A stretch of 64,000 bases of DNA, from the NCBI RefSeq assembly GCF_027943255.1, contig NC_072893.1, positions 82,839,784 through 82,903,783 on the forward strand. The letters run 5' to 3'. This document shows positions 34,130 to 44,099 of the stretch, in pieces. The notes beneath the pieces were generated by a model. It made no database searches and was not told the DNA's origin. It saw only the letters and a list, made by a program, of their open reading frames with translations. Every line of letters starts with the position of its first letter. Position 1 is the first letter of the stretch. Origin of the DNA: Anastrepha obliqua (Eukaryota; Arthropoda; Insecta; Diptera; Tephritidae). The translations under genes and the position numbers were made by a program.

Positions 34130-34439
34130 TATCGTTTACGCAGGTTTCTGTTGAAAGAGTCTTTTCGCCTTTGTGACTTTTTTGATTGATTAAAGGAGCA
34201 ACTTGGCGTACGAAAAGCGTGTCAGAATAATATTTGTTAAGCCTTCATCAGGCGTGATCTAGTCGATCCGAGTTCCAGCGAGTTCTTTACGGGAATGAAG
34301 TATCAATACTTAATCCTTTCTTGACATTTAAATATTTTCTGAGGATTTTTTGTTTTGACTATACTCTGAATTTAACTAATTCCTATTTAGTTTGGGGGAA
34401 AATAAATCCAATATTTTTGAGTAAAATGTTTGCACAAAT

Positions 34440-34730
34440 GGGGTAAAAATGTTTACGTATGAGAGATACCATATCAAGTGATCGAAGTGCTTTGGGAACT
34501 GATGTAGAGTTTTCTGAAAATAAATTTATTCCTAAGTTTGAGTTTAATAAAAAGTGAACTGCAAAATGTAATAATTTTAAAATTTATTCAATGTTGAAAA
34601 TTTTCTTATTTTGTGAAGTGAAAAATCTTTGGCTCTTTTTAACAATTTTTATAATTTTCATAAAATAAAATAAATTGAGAAATTCTTTTTTTTAATAATT
34701 TAGGAAAAAAATATTATTTTTCTTATTTTT
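34440..34730 (-). repeat. Possible single unit related to the 18.6-20.2 kb array
   Basis: Reverse strand contains TTTTCAACATTGAATAAATT followed by TTAAAATTATT, and CTTCACAAAATAAG, resembling the core of the satellite-like units. AT-rich sequence makes chance similarity possible. Confidence 0.4.
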
Positions 34731-34734
34731 TATT

Positions 34735-35310
34735 AATAACTGAAATTGGACTCAGTAGTTCTTCACATTTTCATAATGGCACGAGATCTATTCTTTAAAA
34801 GTATATTTTATCCTAAAATATTAAAAAAAGTTATAAGAATTTTTGCATCACGTTTGGGTTTTAAATTAATTTTGATATTTATTGCAAAGAAATATAAATT
34901 AATGTGCTTCATCCATTACTGTTTACTGTCTGCCCATATGTATCATTTTTTTTTAATTTTTGGAGAAGTTATGTATATCCATAGCCAATATGGGTTGTCT
35001 TACGAAATTTCAGCTTGTAACCTCTGCCATATCAGAGATCGGTAATGGATAGGTTAAAGTTAAACAAATGACAATTCGTTTTCTTATATATATTGTATAT
35101 AGGCCACAAAATGTAAAGTGTTCAAATTTTTTTCCGACTTTTCTGTTTTTAAAATTTTATAGATACGCTTTTAAGTTCTTGGAAATCTCTAATGTTTAAC
35201 TCTAAGAAAGAACTCCTAAACTCTTAATTTCGTCTTACTTGGTTCATATATTTTCTCTGGCCAGTAAGGAAACATAATAAATATTACTTACCATTATCGA
35301 GATATAGTAT
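34735..35310. other. No gene recognised
   Basis: One forward open stretch of 99 codons (34,746-35,045) has a hydrophobic, AT-driven composition and no recognised motif. Confidence 0.45.
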
Positions 35311-35316
35311 TATCTT

Positions 35317-35718
35317 TTATCGAGATATAGTATTATCTTTTGCGAAATGCAAATCAATGCGAATAATTCGTTGTAAAGTGGTCCGAGCAATGCCCAACTG
35401 CTGAGAACGGCGATTTTGGGATGTCCTTGGCGACGTCTCAACACTGGCCCGTACAAGAGCAATATTCTCATCCGATCGCCTTGGTCGGTTTTGATTTGGC
35501 CTCTTTGGATGAGAAAGAGCATCACCAGTCGAAAACCTTTCGTACGAATGTTTAATGGTGTTCTTAGAGGGCGTACTTTTCACATTATTTAATTGTTTAT
35601 ACGCACGTTGAGTTTTCACAATTGACTTCTTTTGTTGAATGTAAATTTGGGAGCGCTCGCGTGGCGTGTACTGTTCCATGGTAAAAACCTGCTTAGACTG
35701 ACGCTTCCAACGCGGCAT
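35317..35718 (-). pseudogene. D,D41D mariner transposase, N-terminal DNA-binding part
   Basis: Continuous reverse-strand frame: MPRWKRQSKQVFTMEQYTPR, then KSIVKTQRAYKQLNNVKSTP, NTIKHSYERFSTGDALSHPK, RPRRSDENIALVRASVETSP, QQLGIARTTLQRIIRIDLHF. This is the bipartite helix-turn-helix N-terminus of D41D/rosa-like transposases (about 120 residues), then divergence at 35,317. No catalytic core. A clean open frame in an isolated binding domain is unusual among the copies here, though it lacks a clear stop context of its own. Confidence 0.85.
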
Positions 35719-35941
35719 GTCATTAAGCGATCTGACGTCTTTGTCAAAAGATATAGGGTTGCCAGATGGGTCCGTCGAATATTGGCAACCCTGTAAATAC
35801 GCATTAGGCAGAAATACGAAATGTAGGTCGGTAGGTTAGATGGCAAGAGTACCACAGGTACACTTCAAGTAGCACTTATGTGCCGTTTTGATACCATAAT
35901 GTGGACCACTGCCTGCGAAAAATTTAGGGAAGAGAAACACC

Positions 35942-36172
35942 CTACAGCCATCCAGTGCTGTTGATGTAGTGGAGGAGAGAAAAGGGATCTAGGTTGGAGA
36001 ATTTCCTCAGGCCATCCCCAAAGAGCACGCTAAGAAATCTCAAGCGCCTAGCCATCAGAGCCAGACATTTGCAGAGAAAGTGCTGAACAGTCTCTCCACA
36101 GCTTTTGCAATAAGGGTTGTACGGAAGTCGAAGATTGTCCGCTAAACGTAATCCTCCTCTAAATGTAATCAT
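35942..36172 (-). pseudogene. LINE C-terminal fragment with Cys/His motif
   Basis: Reverse-strand frame RGGLRLADNLRLPYNPYCKS, CGETVQHFLCKCLALMARRL, RFLSVLFGDGLRKFSNLDPF, ending YINSTGWL and a stop. C-x2-C-x5-H-x4-C (CKSCGETVQHFLCKC) is the terminal zinc motif of an RNase H-bearing LINE; relatives have a longer acidic spacer. The true C-terminus is present, the rest is missing. Confidence 0.82.
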
Positions 36173-36174
36173 AT

Positions 36175-36690
36175 AAGAATAACTTTATAAAAACAAAAGC
36201 TGAGAATTTGTATCATTTACCAAGAATTCAGCGCCATCAGCGAAAGTTAGGGAAATTTTTTTTTTCTGCGGAGCCAATTATTATTTGCGGAATTAAAGAC
36301 AGATTTAGTGCTTTCGTAAAATTAATGCAGAAGTGGGCAAGTGACACTTGCCAATACAACGGGGCTCAAAATTTACAAGCTGCTTGCTTATACATAAAAG
36401 AAAAGAAACCGAAAATGGTCACCAGTTCCAAATACACAATTTGTGATTTTCCTGCTGGGAGCATACTTTATGCATGTGCGTATTTATGTGTACTTACAAG
36501 TAATTTTGTACAATAAGCGCACTTGTGACACGCTTTTTCTGACTGACTGCTTTGACACAATTGCGAATGATTGATTGCTCAATGCGATGATTTTGCATAT
36601 TTCGTAGCCAAAAATTATGCCCAGATAATTTGCTTGCTGCCTGCTACGATGAGCGTGCTGTTAAGATGCAGCATATCATACGTGTATACT
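36175..36690. other. No gene recognised
   Basis: No motif recognised; the forward open stretch at 36,208-36,516 has no family signature. Confidence 0.45.
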
Positions 36691-36697
36691 TAGTTTA

Positions 36698-37693
36698 ACA
36701 TATGGACTGAAAAGTCCCGGGCCTAACACATAGATGGCACTAACTTAGTACTAACATCAAAAAGATAGCTGTTAAAATTTCATGATATTCTGTTCTTTAA
36801 TTATTTTCAAAACAATGGATTAAGGACGTAATCTGGTCGAATATTCATTTTTTATAGATATTTTTCAGGAATTTTTTTTAAGAAAATAAAATGCGATCGT
36901 TTTGATTTTATAGTATGTTATTATTGACATCAAATAGTATACAAAACCTGTAGTGTGGCACCAAAGTAACCGTCTTAAAAAAAAGAAGAAAGGTGGCTTG
37001 TCACAGGATTTTGGCTCTTCAGGACATCTGAAACGAAAAAGTTATTTAATTTTCTTAAAATATGGACACTCCGCTTCATCAGAAACAATAATAAAACGAT
37101 GGCTTCCTGACTTAAAATCTGGTGGTAGAGACACCGATGGTGCACAACGCAGTGGACGTCCAAATGAGATGAAAACACCAGTGAACATAAAAAAAAATCA
37201 CAAAATCGTTTTGAATGATCTAAAAGTGAAGTTCCGTGAGTTCGCTGACATCGCAAAGATATGAAGAGAAAATGTTGGCTTTATATTGCATAAATATTTG
37301 ACTATCAGAAATATCTGCTGAAAGTGGGTGCCGCGTTTGTTTATTGTTGACCAAAAACAAGAACGTGTGGTGATGGCAAAACAAGGGAATAAACAAACAT
37401 TCAACTGCGAATTTCGTCCACATACACCGTATTCGCCATATTTTCCTCCCAGCGTCTACTAGCTGTTTGCAGACCTAAAAATGCTTGCCGGTAAGAAATT
37501 TCACTCGAATGACGAGATTATCGCTGAAACTGAGGCGTACTTTAAGGCAAAAGATGAATAGTTCTACAAAATTGGTTTTGAAGCTGGAATAATTGTGTTG
37601 TTCTGGATGGAAATTTCGTTGATGCATAAAGCTAATTTTGCACAATAAAAACGTGGTTTCTTTGTTAGGCGCGGGACTTTTCAGCCCATGTGT
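36698..37693 (+). mobile_element. Mariner with both termini, transposase internally deleted
   Basis: Left end ACATATGGACTGAAAAGTCC and right end (reverse complement) ACACATGGGCTGAAAAGTCC, both continuing CG-GCCTAACACA, flanked by TA at 36,696 and 37,694. Forward frames: YLIFLKYGHSASSETIIKRW, GAQRSGRPNEMKTPVNIKKN, LNDLKVKFREFADIAKI, KWVPRLFIVDQKQERVVMA, then HTPYSPYFPPSVY-LFADLK, MLAGKKFHSNDEIIAETEAY and FKAKDE. The segment with the first two catalytic Asp residues is deleted (junction near 37,395), and SPDLAPSD has decayed to SPYFPPSV. Non-autonomous but with good ends. Confidence 0.92.
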
Positions 37694-37695
37694 TA

Positions 37696-38156
37696 CGTAT
37701 GTCCCCAATAAAATTGAATGTGGTCTTAGTAACCAATTAAAAAATAGTATTTATTATTCATGTGACATCACCTTAGCTTAATCTAACTATGTTCATTAAA
37801 GTGTTTAGGTAATTGTCGAAAATGAAGCCATGGCCAGTGATTTCTTGATTCAGCGGTATGCGAAATTATTGGTAATTAAAGAAATAGAGGGCTAAGTCAA
37901 AAAAGCAAAAAAAATAGCCAATTAGTTATATTAATTACCTAAAACTGACTAACAGCACAAGGATAAAGGGGTCTAACTGAAAGCACCACTAAAAGCAAAG
38001 AACCGATTGAATACTAGACAACAAAAGGAGTAAAAGATGCTGTAGGCAATTCCGTGGCTTGAATGAAACTTATTTGGATATAATTTTTTAAAAATTCTTC
38101 TTATAAGAAAAAACTGCTACAAAACTTGATTATATGTATATACATATATTATATAT
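37696..38156. other. No gene recognised
   Basis: Ends in a TA-rich microsatellite (38,130-38,180) that is the insertion target of the adjacent SINE. Confidence 0.5.
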
Positions 38157-38177
38157 ATGTAATACAAGTATATATAT

Positions 38178-38491
38178 GTATATACTTGGCGCGTACACCC
38201 TTTTTGGGCATTTGGCTGAGCTCCTCCTCCAATTTGTGGTGTGCGTCTTGATGTTGTTCCACAAATGGAGGGACCTACAGTTTTAAGCCGACTCCGAACG
38301 GCAGATATTTTTATGAGGAGCTTTTTCATGGCAGAAATACACTAGGAGGCTTGCCATTGCCTGCCGAGGGGCGACCGGTATTAGAAAATTGTTTTTCTTA
38401 ATTTTGGTGTTTCACCGAGATTCGAACCTGCATTCTCTCTGTGAATTACGAATGGTAGTCACGCACCAACCCATACGGCTACGGGGCCGCC
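38178..38491 (-). mobile_element. tRNA-headed SINE, copy 3, full length with 21-bp target duplication
   Basis: Reverse-strand, 314 bp, the most complete copy. The sequence ATGTAATACAAG followed by TATATATAT (21 bp in all) lies at 38,157-38,177 and 38,492-38,512. Head: GGCGGCCCCGTAGCCGTATG (A box TAGCCGTATGGG), B box GGTTCGAATCTCGG, then GTGAAACACCAAAATTAAG; body with CCTCCTAGTGTATTTCTGCC and CGTTCGGAGTCGGCTTAAAA; 3' end GGGTGTACGCGCCAAGTATA. Retroposed by target-primed reverse transcription with LINE machinery, judging from the duplication. Confidence 0.93.
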
Positions 38492-38513
38492 ATGTAATAC
38501 AAGTATATATATA

Positions 38514-39375
38514 CAGGGTGGGCCATATAGCGTTTGCTTTTTGAACCACCTATTTTTTTGAGAATGGTAACACAAATGACATGTCAAATGTGTTCATAAT
38601 TTACTTAAAGGTTTGACATTTACGAAATGGGACGCTATACGATTGAACAAAATTGGGAAATATTGAAAACCTATTTCCAAAGTGGTGAGTCTTCTTGTTT
38701 TCTGATTTTTACATCGGTGGCTACATCAATAAGCAAAATTGTCGGATTTGGGGCTCAGAAAATCCACACGTTACCGTAGAGAAGCAAATGCATCCACATC
38801 GAGTCACTTTTTGGCGCGGTTTTTGGTCTGGCGAGGAGCCGCGGTTACAGTAAATGGCGAGTGTTACCGTGACATGCTCAACGAGTTTTTGTTTCCAAAA
38901 ATTGAAGAGGATGACATGGACGACATTTGGTTTCAACAGGACGGGGCAACTTGTCACACTGCCAAAGTTACACTCGAACTTTTGGCTACCGGTTTTGAAA
39001 ACCGAATAATCAGCCGAAATTCCGATATCAATTGGCCGCCTCGGAGCTGTGATTTAAGCCCGTTGGACTATTTTTTGTGAGGAGCCGTTAAGGACAATGC
39101 TATGCGAACCATCCAGAGACGATTGATGCTTTAAAACACGAAATCGAAGTTGCCATTCATGAAATTGGAGCCCAAACAATCGAAAATGTGCTTAAAAATT
39201 GGGTTGATCGGATGGCCTACTGTAAAGCCAGTCGTGGCTGTCATTTGAACGATATATTTTTTATTCATAAATGACAATGTTCAATCTTTAAAATAAAATG
39301 AAAGGTTTGAAAAACTATTGATTAGTTTTTTTTTTATAGCCGATTCAAAAAGCAAATTTTACATGACCCACCCTA
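38514..39375 (+). mobile_element. D,D41D mariner with both termini, internally deleted
   Basis: Inverted ends CAGGGTGGGCCATATAGCGT and TAGGGTGGGTCATGTAAAAT (reverse complement), both leading into TTTGCTTTTTGAA; TA flanks at 38,512 and 39,376. It sits one base from the SINE target duplication. Frames: MGRYTIEQNWEILKTYFQSG (start 38,628), deletion, RIWGSENPHVTVE-like words, VTVNGECYRDMLNEFLFPKI, WFQQDGATCHTAKVTLELLA, NRIISRNSDINWPPRSCD, LSPLDYFL, then VLKNWVDRMAYCKASRGCHL. There are exactly 41 residues between the Asp of QQDG and that of SPLD. The first catalytic Asp region and linker are deleted and frames are broken. Confidence 0.93.
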
Positions 39376-39379
39376 TATA

Positions 39380-40020
39380 TTCCATTTATTCCTTGTATTC
39401 CATAGCGAAGCTTTGGACAAATTTAAAAAAAGATTCAGGTAAATTTTCATCTAAGTTACAAAAAAATTCCGAGTTTGCAATCGACAGCCTAATCAAGTTG
39501 CGTACAATTGCAATTTAAAATTTGTTGAAAATCCAGAAGACGGCCGGAAAAAAATTAGCAAAAATCAACGCAATTTTTGGGTTTTGCAAGCTTGGACAAT
39601 ATAACACCAAAACTGTGTGGGCTGCACAAATGCATACCCAGAAACTTAACCAAGTAATATTGAGTTATCAAAAAAATTGTATAAAACTTATCGAATAAAT
39701 ATGCCATCACTACATAAAAATGTAACCATTTTGCTTAAATTCACTTGAATGGAGAACACCTTATGAACCATGATTCAATAATAAAAGGTTTGTTTAGTAA
39801 GCAAATTTCCCGTTCCTTCTTAACAAGTCGGCTTCAGACACTGGGTTACTAGCTCTAGAAATTTTAAAAAGTAAAAGTCGAGGAAAAGAAGTAATTATAG
39901 TTAGAAAAAACATTCCATTTTTAAAATGGTGAACAACCATTCGCTCAACGAAATGTAATACAAGTACATCCTGACATATCTCTTAAGTCAGGACATGAGA
40001 GAGTAATTAAGGCAATGCAA
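39380..40020. other. No gene recognised
   Basis: No conserved frame or repeat seen. Confidence 0.45.
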
Positions 40021-40024
40021 GATA

Positions 40025-40647
40025 GATACATTGAAAACAACCATTTGGTGCGGTGTATGGGCTGGAAGAATCATCGGCCCATGTTTCTTCAAAGGCGAGG
40101 CCGGTGTCAATGTAACAGTGAGTGGCGAACATTATGGCCCCATGATAAACGACCTTTTGATACCGAAAATTGAAGACTGTGATCTCTACAACATTTGGTG
40201 GCTACAAGACGACGCTAGTTTTCATACAGCCCGTGAAACAATGGATTTACTGCGTCGTCCTTTCAGTGTCTTCTTTCGTATCGGATCAATGGATTGGCCA
40301 CCAAGATCGTGTGATACCACACCTTTGAATTGTTATTTGTGGGAGTATGTAAAGTCTAAATGCTTTGTGGATAAGCCAGCTTCGATTGAGGCATTGGAAG
40401 CTAACATTACTGAAGTTATTCAAGAGATACCGACTGAAGTCCTCCAGTAGTCGCGGGTCATTCAAAACAGGTGTTTAAGGATGGCCGAATTACAGTGTAG
40501 TTGCGGCGAACAGTTGGAAGGGACTATCTTTAAAAAATAAATGTCACGAATGGTTCTACAGAAAGATAATAAAAATTTGCCAATCAATTTGAATTTCAGT
40601 AGTTTTATTTCAATTTGAAATCCGATGCCTCTAATTTTATCACCCTT
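40025..40647 (+). pseudogene. D,D41D mariner, 5'-truncated, with 3' terminus
   Basis: Open for 139 codons (40,031-40,450): TTIWCGVWAGRIIGPCFFKG, VTVSGEHYGPMINDLLIPKI, WWLQDDASFHTARETMDLLR, SMDWPPRSCDTTPLNCYLWE, FVDKPASIEALEANITEVIQ. The second Asp is kept (LQDD), but the third catalytic Asp is Asn (TPLN), so the protein would be inactive. The 3' terminus GGGTGATAAAATTAGAGGCA (reverse complement, ending 40,647) matches the 5' terminus of the reverse copy at 25,430-26,040. Confidence 0.9.
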
Positions 40648-40649
40648 TA

Positions 40650-42370
40650 CTTGTATATTTAAACACATAAATATGCCCATATATTAAATAAATCTATTTA
40701 CATTCAAATATTAATTAAAATTTATTTTTTGAACCGATCGCAGTTTGCTTCCCATTAAGTGAAAAGGAACTTTTGTGCTACCATTTTTACTAAAAATATT
40801 TTTAGCAAAACTGATTTAATTTTTTCCCTTTCGTCACCTTCTTAAACGCAATCTTTTGTAAGGCAGAGTCAAAAATCGAATGTCACAAGTGAGCACACCT
40901 TTAATAATTGAATCATACTTACGAACCACTCTTCTCGCAACAAACTACCATATTTTTCAATACACCATTCCAAATGTCTTCTTCTTACTATATTATTCGC
41001 CTTATGTGTGCCATTGCTGACAGATTTTTGCATCTTATTACACGCTGCATGTTGCACAGTGCAATTGTTGACGGCATCATCGTAGCAACGGCAAACCGCT
41101 CCCCTTCTTAGAGTCGCTTCTTTCTTGGCGTCCTAAGCGTTGACAGTCCCAAATCATGCGTCAACGCCTTGTTTGACATTTTTGTGTTACCTTGCCACAC
41201 ATAGGCTGTCAGTATTGCTGTCAGTGTTGCTGCCACTCAACGCAGTTGCTGCTGCTGCACCAGCTATTGCCGTCATTGTTGCAACTGCTTGGATTTGAAG
41301 TTTTCTTTCCAAATTTTTTTATTTTTTTTTTATTAACATACCAATTGTTTTTCATACATTTTCTTGATATGCTAAATTACGACACACACACACGCACAAG
41401 GCAATAATAGCACTTAGTATTTGCTGTAACAATCCGACATATTCACATCGTCCTCAGCATAAGCTTGCAAACTGCAGCTCAGCTGGGTCGTTCGATGGAT
41501 TTTTGGTTTTTTCTTCACAAAAGTGTCTGCCACCATGCAAATATTGCTGTTGCTGCATTGCAGTTTTTGTTGCTTGACTTTTTCCATACTCATCACTTCC
41601 CATGTCAAGCTTGTTACGTTGTTATTGTTGTTTCATTTGGCAGTTGTTATTTTTTCCATTGATTGTTATGAAATAAAGTGCTTACAATGCACACATTGTC
41701 TTCCTTGTTCGTTCGTTGCTGCTGTAGCAGGCTTTTCGGCCGACTTTCTATCTGCCTGCCAGTCTATCTGTCTTTCGGTACTGTCTGTTTGTCCGTCCGC
41801 CCATCATTCATTCACCGTTTTCGGTGCACTCAACCATTCATCAAACGCCATTGCTTCTTCTACAGCTACTGTTGCTGCTGTCGGTATATTATTATTATTA
41901 TTGCTGTTGTTGTTATTGTATCACTGTTGTTCCATTGTATTCAAATTTTTGTCAGTTGTCACTTTGTCACTCCCGAGTAGACGTAACTTTGAATAATGAC
42001 TTCTACCTACATATGCAACATGTCACATTCATATGAGTGTGCACAGATTCCCAGTCGTACGGTTTGCCAGGTTACAGATTCGGGTCTAAAAGTAAAGCTC
42101 CATCAGCAGCCTCAATGCTTACGCTCAGCCAATATACGTCTCAGTGATTATTTCTGGTGTGTGTTGTGAGCATTTATTTTCATTTTTATCATTTTTGATG
42201 TGACTCTTTTCTTTCGTTGATTGGATTGAAATGAATTGTGTTTTTTCATTTTTTTTATTTAGGCGCAGCGACTTCGAATGCCGGTAGGAATCTAGTAGAT
42301 AATTCGAAAATTAATAAAAGCCCTAAACTTAACTATTTGTGCTTTAATTAATTGATAGTGTAATACATCT
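40650..42370. other. No gene recognised; GTT/GCT-rich low-complexity block
   Basis: 41,200-41,960 is rich in TTGCTG, TTATTATT and TGTC words, giving several spurious hydrophobic frames. A (CA)n patch lies at 41,380-41,397. Could be host intron or UTR sequence; no splice-supported exon was recognised. Confidence 0.45.
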
Positions 42371-42373
42371 TAC

Positions 42374-42934
42374 ATCAGCATTTAGGTTCGTGCGGTTTTA
42401 CAACAGATGGCGTAACTTGATTATTATTCCATCGATCCACATTTCCAAACATTCATTGGAGAGCTACTGTCGTAAGGCACAAACGTCAGTATAAGTTTTT
42501 TATTTGAAGCGTAAACAACAATATTTTTACCACACTTGAAAATGTCGAATTTCGTGCCAAATAATGTGTTTTTGCGGGGAATTCTTCTTCATTATTTTAA
42601 TATGAAGAAAAAAGCAGCCGAAAGTCATCGTATCTTGGTGGAAGTTTATGGTGAGCATGCTCTAGCTGAGCGAACGTGCCAGAAGTGGTTTGCACGCTTT
42701 AAAAGTGGTGATTTTGGCTTGGAAGACGAAGAACGCGAGGGTGCGCCGCCAAAGTTCATGGATACCGAATTGGAGGAATTGCTCGATCAAGATCCGGCTC
42801 AAACGCAAGAAGAGGTTGCAAAAACTTTGGGAGTTGATCAATCAACCATTTCCAAACGTTTAAAAGCCATGGGAATGATCCGAAATTCAAATTTCGAAAA
42901 AAAACCGCACGAACTTATTCATAGTCCAATATAA
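42374..42934 (+). mobile_element. Miniature mellifera-type mariner carrying only the DNA-binding domain
   Basis: Left terminus contains AGGTTCGTGCGGTTTTAC (42,385 on); right terminus, reverse complemented, reads TATTGGACTATGAATAAGTT then CGTGCGGTTTTTTT. The pair is imperfect in the first dozen bases, so exact ends are uncertain by several bases. Between them sits one ORF (next entry). All catalytic sequence is deleted. Confidence 0.85.
42542..42934 (+). CDS. Truncated mariner transposase: intact paired-type DNA-binding domain, 130 aa
   Basis: Unbroken from the ATG at 42,542. MSNFVPNNVFLRGILLHYFN and MKKKAAESHRILVEVYGEHA form the first helix-turn-helix; CQKWFARFKSGDFGLEDEER, a linker; then QDPAQTQEEVAKTLGVDQST and ISKRLKAMGMIR, the second. 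The normal protein continues with a clamp region and D,D34D core of about 230 residues. Here the frame jumps at about residue 113 into the 3' terminal repeat and ends at its TAA. Mariner N-termini bind the inverted repeats and can dimerise, so such a product could in principle occupy transposon ends. Whether it is transcribed is unknown; no promoter was identified. Confidence 0.8.
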   Translation: MSNFVPNNVFLRGILLHYFNMKKKAAESHRILVEVYGEHALAERTCQKWFARFKSGDFGLEDEEREGAPPKFMDTELEELLDQDPAQTQEEVAKTLGVDQSTISKRLKAMGMIRNSNFEKKPHELIHSPI

Positions 42935-42949
42935 AACAGAAATTTTCCT

Positions 42950-43430
42950 GCAGTGAATTTTATTTATTATAATCTGGTAGATAACTCCATGGCATTGGTA
43001 TTTTTTGTGTATGATATCTGGCAAATGCCGTCCGCGGCTACGAGTTGCACGGTCCATTTGATACTTTTCCCAATATTACTGGCCGTATGGTGGCAATTTT
43101 TAAATACTTTTTCCAATAAATCTGGCCGTATGGTGGCAATGGTGGCTTGAATATTGCAATAAATCGATTGCTAAGAGCGCTGTATGGCAAGTGGCGCCGT
43201 CTTGTTCGAGCAACATGTCGTCGATGTTTAGCTAACTGAATTTTTGTTTTCAAAACAAACAAAAAAAAAAAAAACTGTTACGCAATCTCCTTCCTCATTT
43301 AGAAGGAAATTAAGACCGATGATACCGCCAGTGCTCTGTGAACTTCGTGAACTGATTTTTTTTTTCTAAAGTAAATCTCCTTATTTTGGATGCGTTAAGC
43401 TGACGTTTGTATATTCGAGGTTTTGTCTTG
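42950..43430. other. No gene recognised; short direct repeat
   Basis: TGGCCGTATGGTGGCAAT occurs at 43,081 and again near 43,124. A-run at 43,257-43,274. Confidence 0.5.
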
Positions 43431-43434
43431 TATT

Positions 43435-44095
43435 GGTTAAGCTAATGAGGACATGACCTTCGCTGACATCTGCCTTCTCGCGGACAAACTAGTCGCGCTG
43501 GCACGTACTATTGGACTGAAGCTCAACATCGCCAAGACCAAGGCTATGGGAGTAAACCACAATAAAGCAAGACCTATAACGGTTGACGCGTGTCCGGTGG
43601 AATTTGTCGAAAACTTCTGATACATTGTCTGCACTAAACAAAGCAAAGGCGGCATTCGGGCGAATGTATACAGTAGGGGTGAGTTCGCAAATCTCCAGGC
43701 GCACTAAACTGCGAATATTCAACTCATCTGTGAAATCCGTACTGTTGTACGGAAGTGAGACATGACTCGTCTCTAACACCATCACACAGAGACTACAAAC
43801 ATTCGTCAACAAATGTTTCCGCTACACCTATTCTAACCAAATACCGTCAGCAACAACGCGCTGTGAAGATTAACGAATGAGGCGCCCATCCCAAGGCGAA
43901 TCAGACTCTGAAAGTGGAGATGGATAGGCCACCAGATAACATCATGAGGATGCACTGGACGGCAACCCCTTAAGGGAGTAGAGGTCGCGGTCGGCCAAAG
44001 ATCGCTTGACCAAAGAAAGGATGGCGCAAAAACAACATCCCAGAAGAGTCTTGTCGAGCAGAATGAACAAGGATATAAAGAAAATGCTGGCATTC
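43435..44095 (+). pseudogene. LINE RT fragment, active site damaged
   Basis: Forward: EDMTFADICLLADKLVALAR, TIGLKLNIAKTKAMGV, VEFVENF then frame change, LNKAKAAFGRMYTVGVSSQI, SRRTKLRIFNSSVKSVLLYG, SET-stop, TQRLQTFVNKCFRY, and remnants of the GHxLR tail. The catalytic motif of this family is normally YADDICLLA; here one aspartate codon is missing (FADICLLA). Same family as the reverse fragment at 11,472-11,881. Stops at 43,618 and 43,763. Confidence 0.87.
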
Positions 44096-44099
44096 ATGA

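Noticed and set aside
34113..34130. Interstitial telomere sequence
   Set aside because: Only three units, positioned exactly as the 3' tail of a LINE with target duplications.
41523..41996. 157-codon forward ORF with a good ATG context at 41,535
   Set aside because: Composition is driven by TTG/CTG/TTA repeats, giving poly-Leu; no signal or family evidence.
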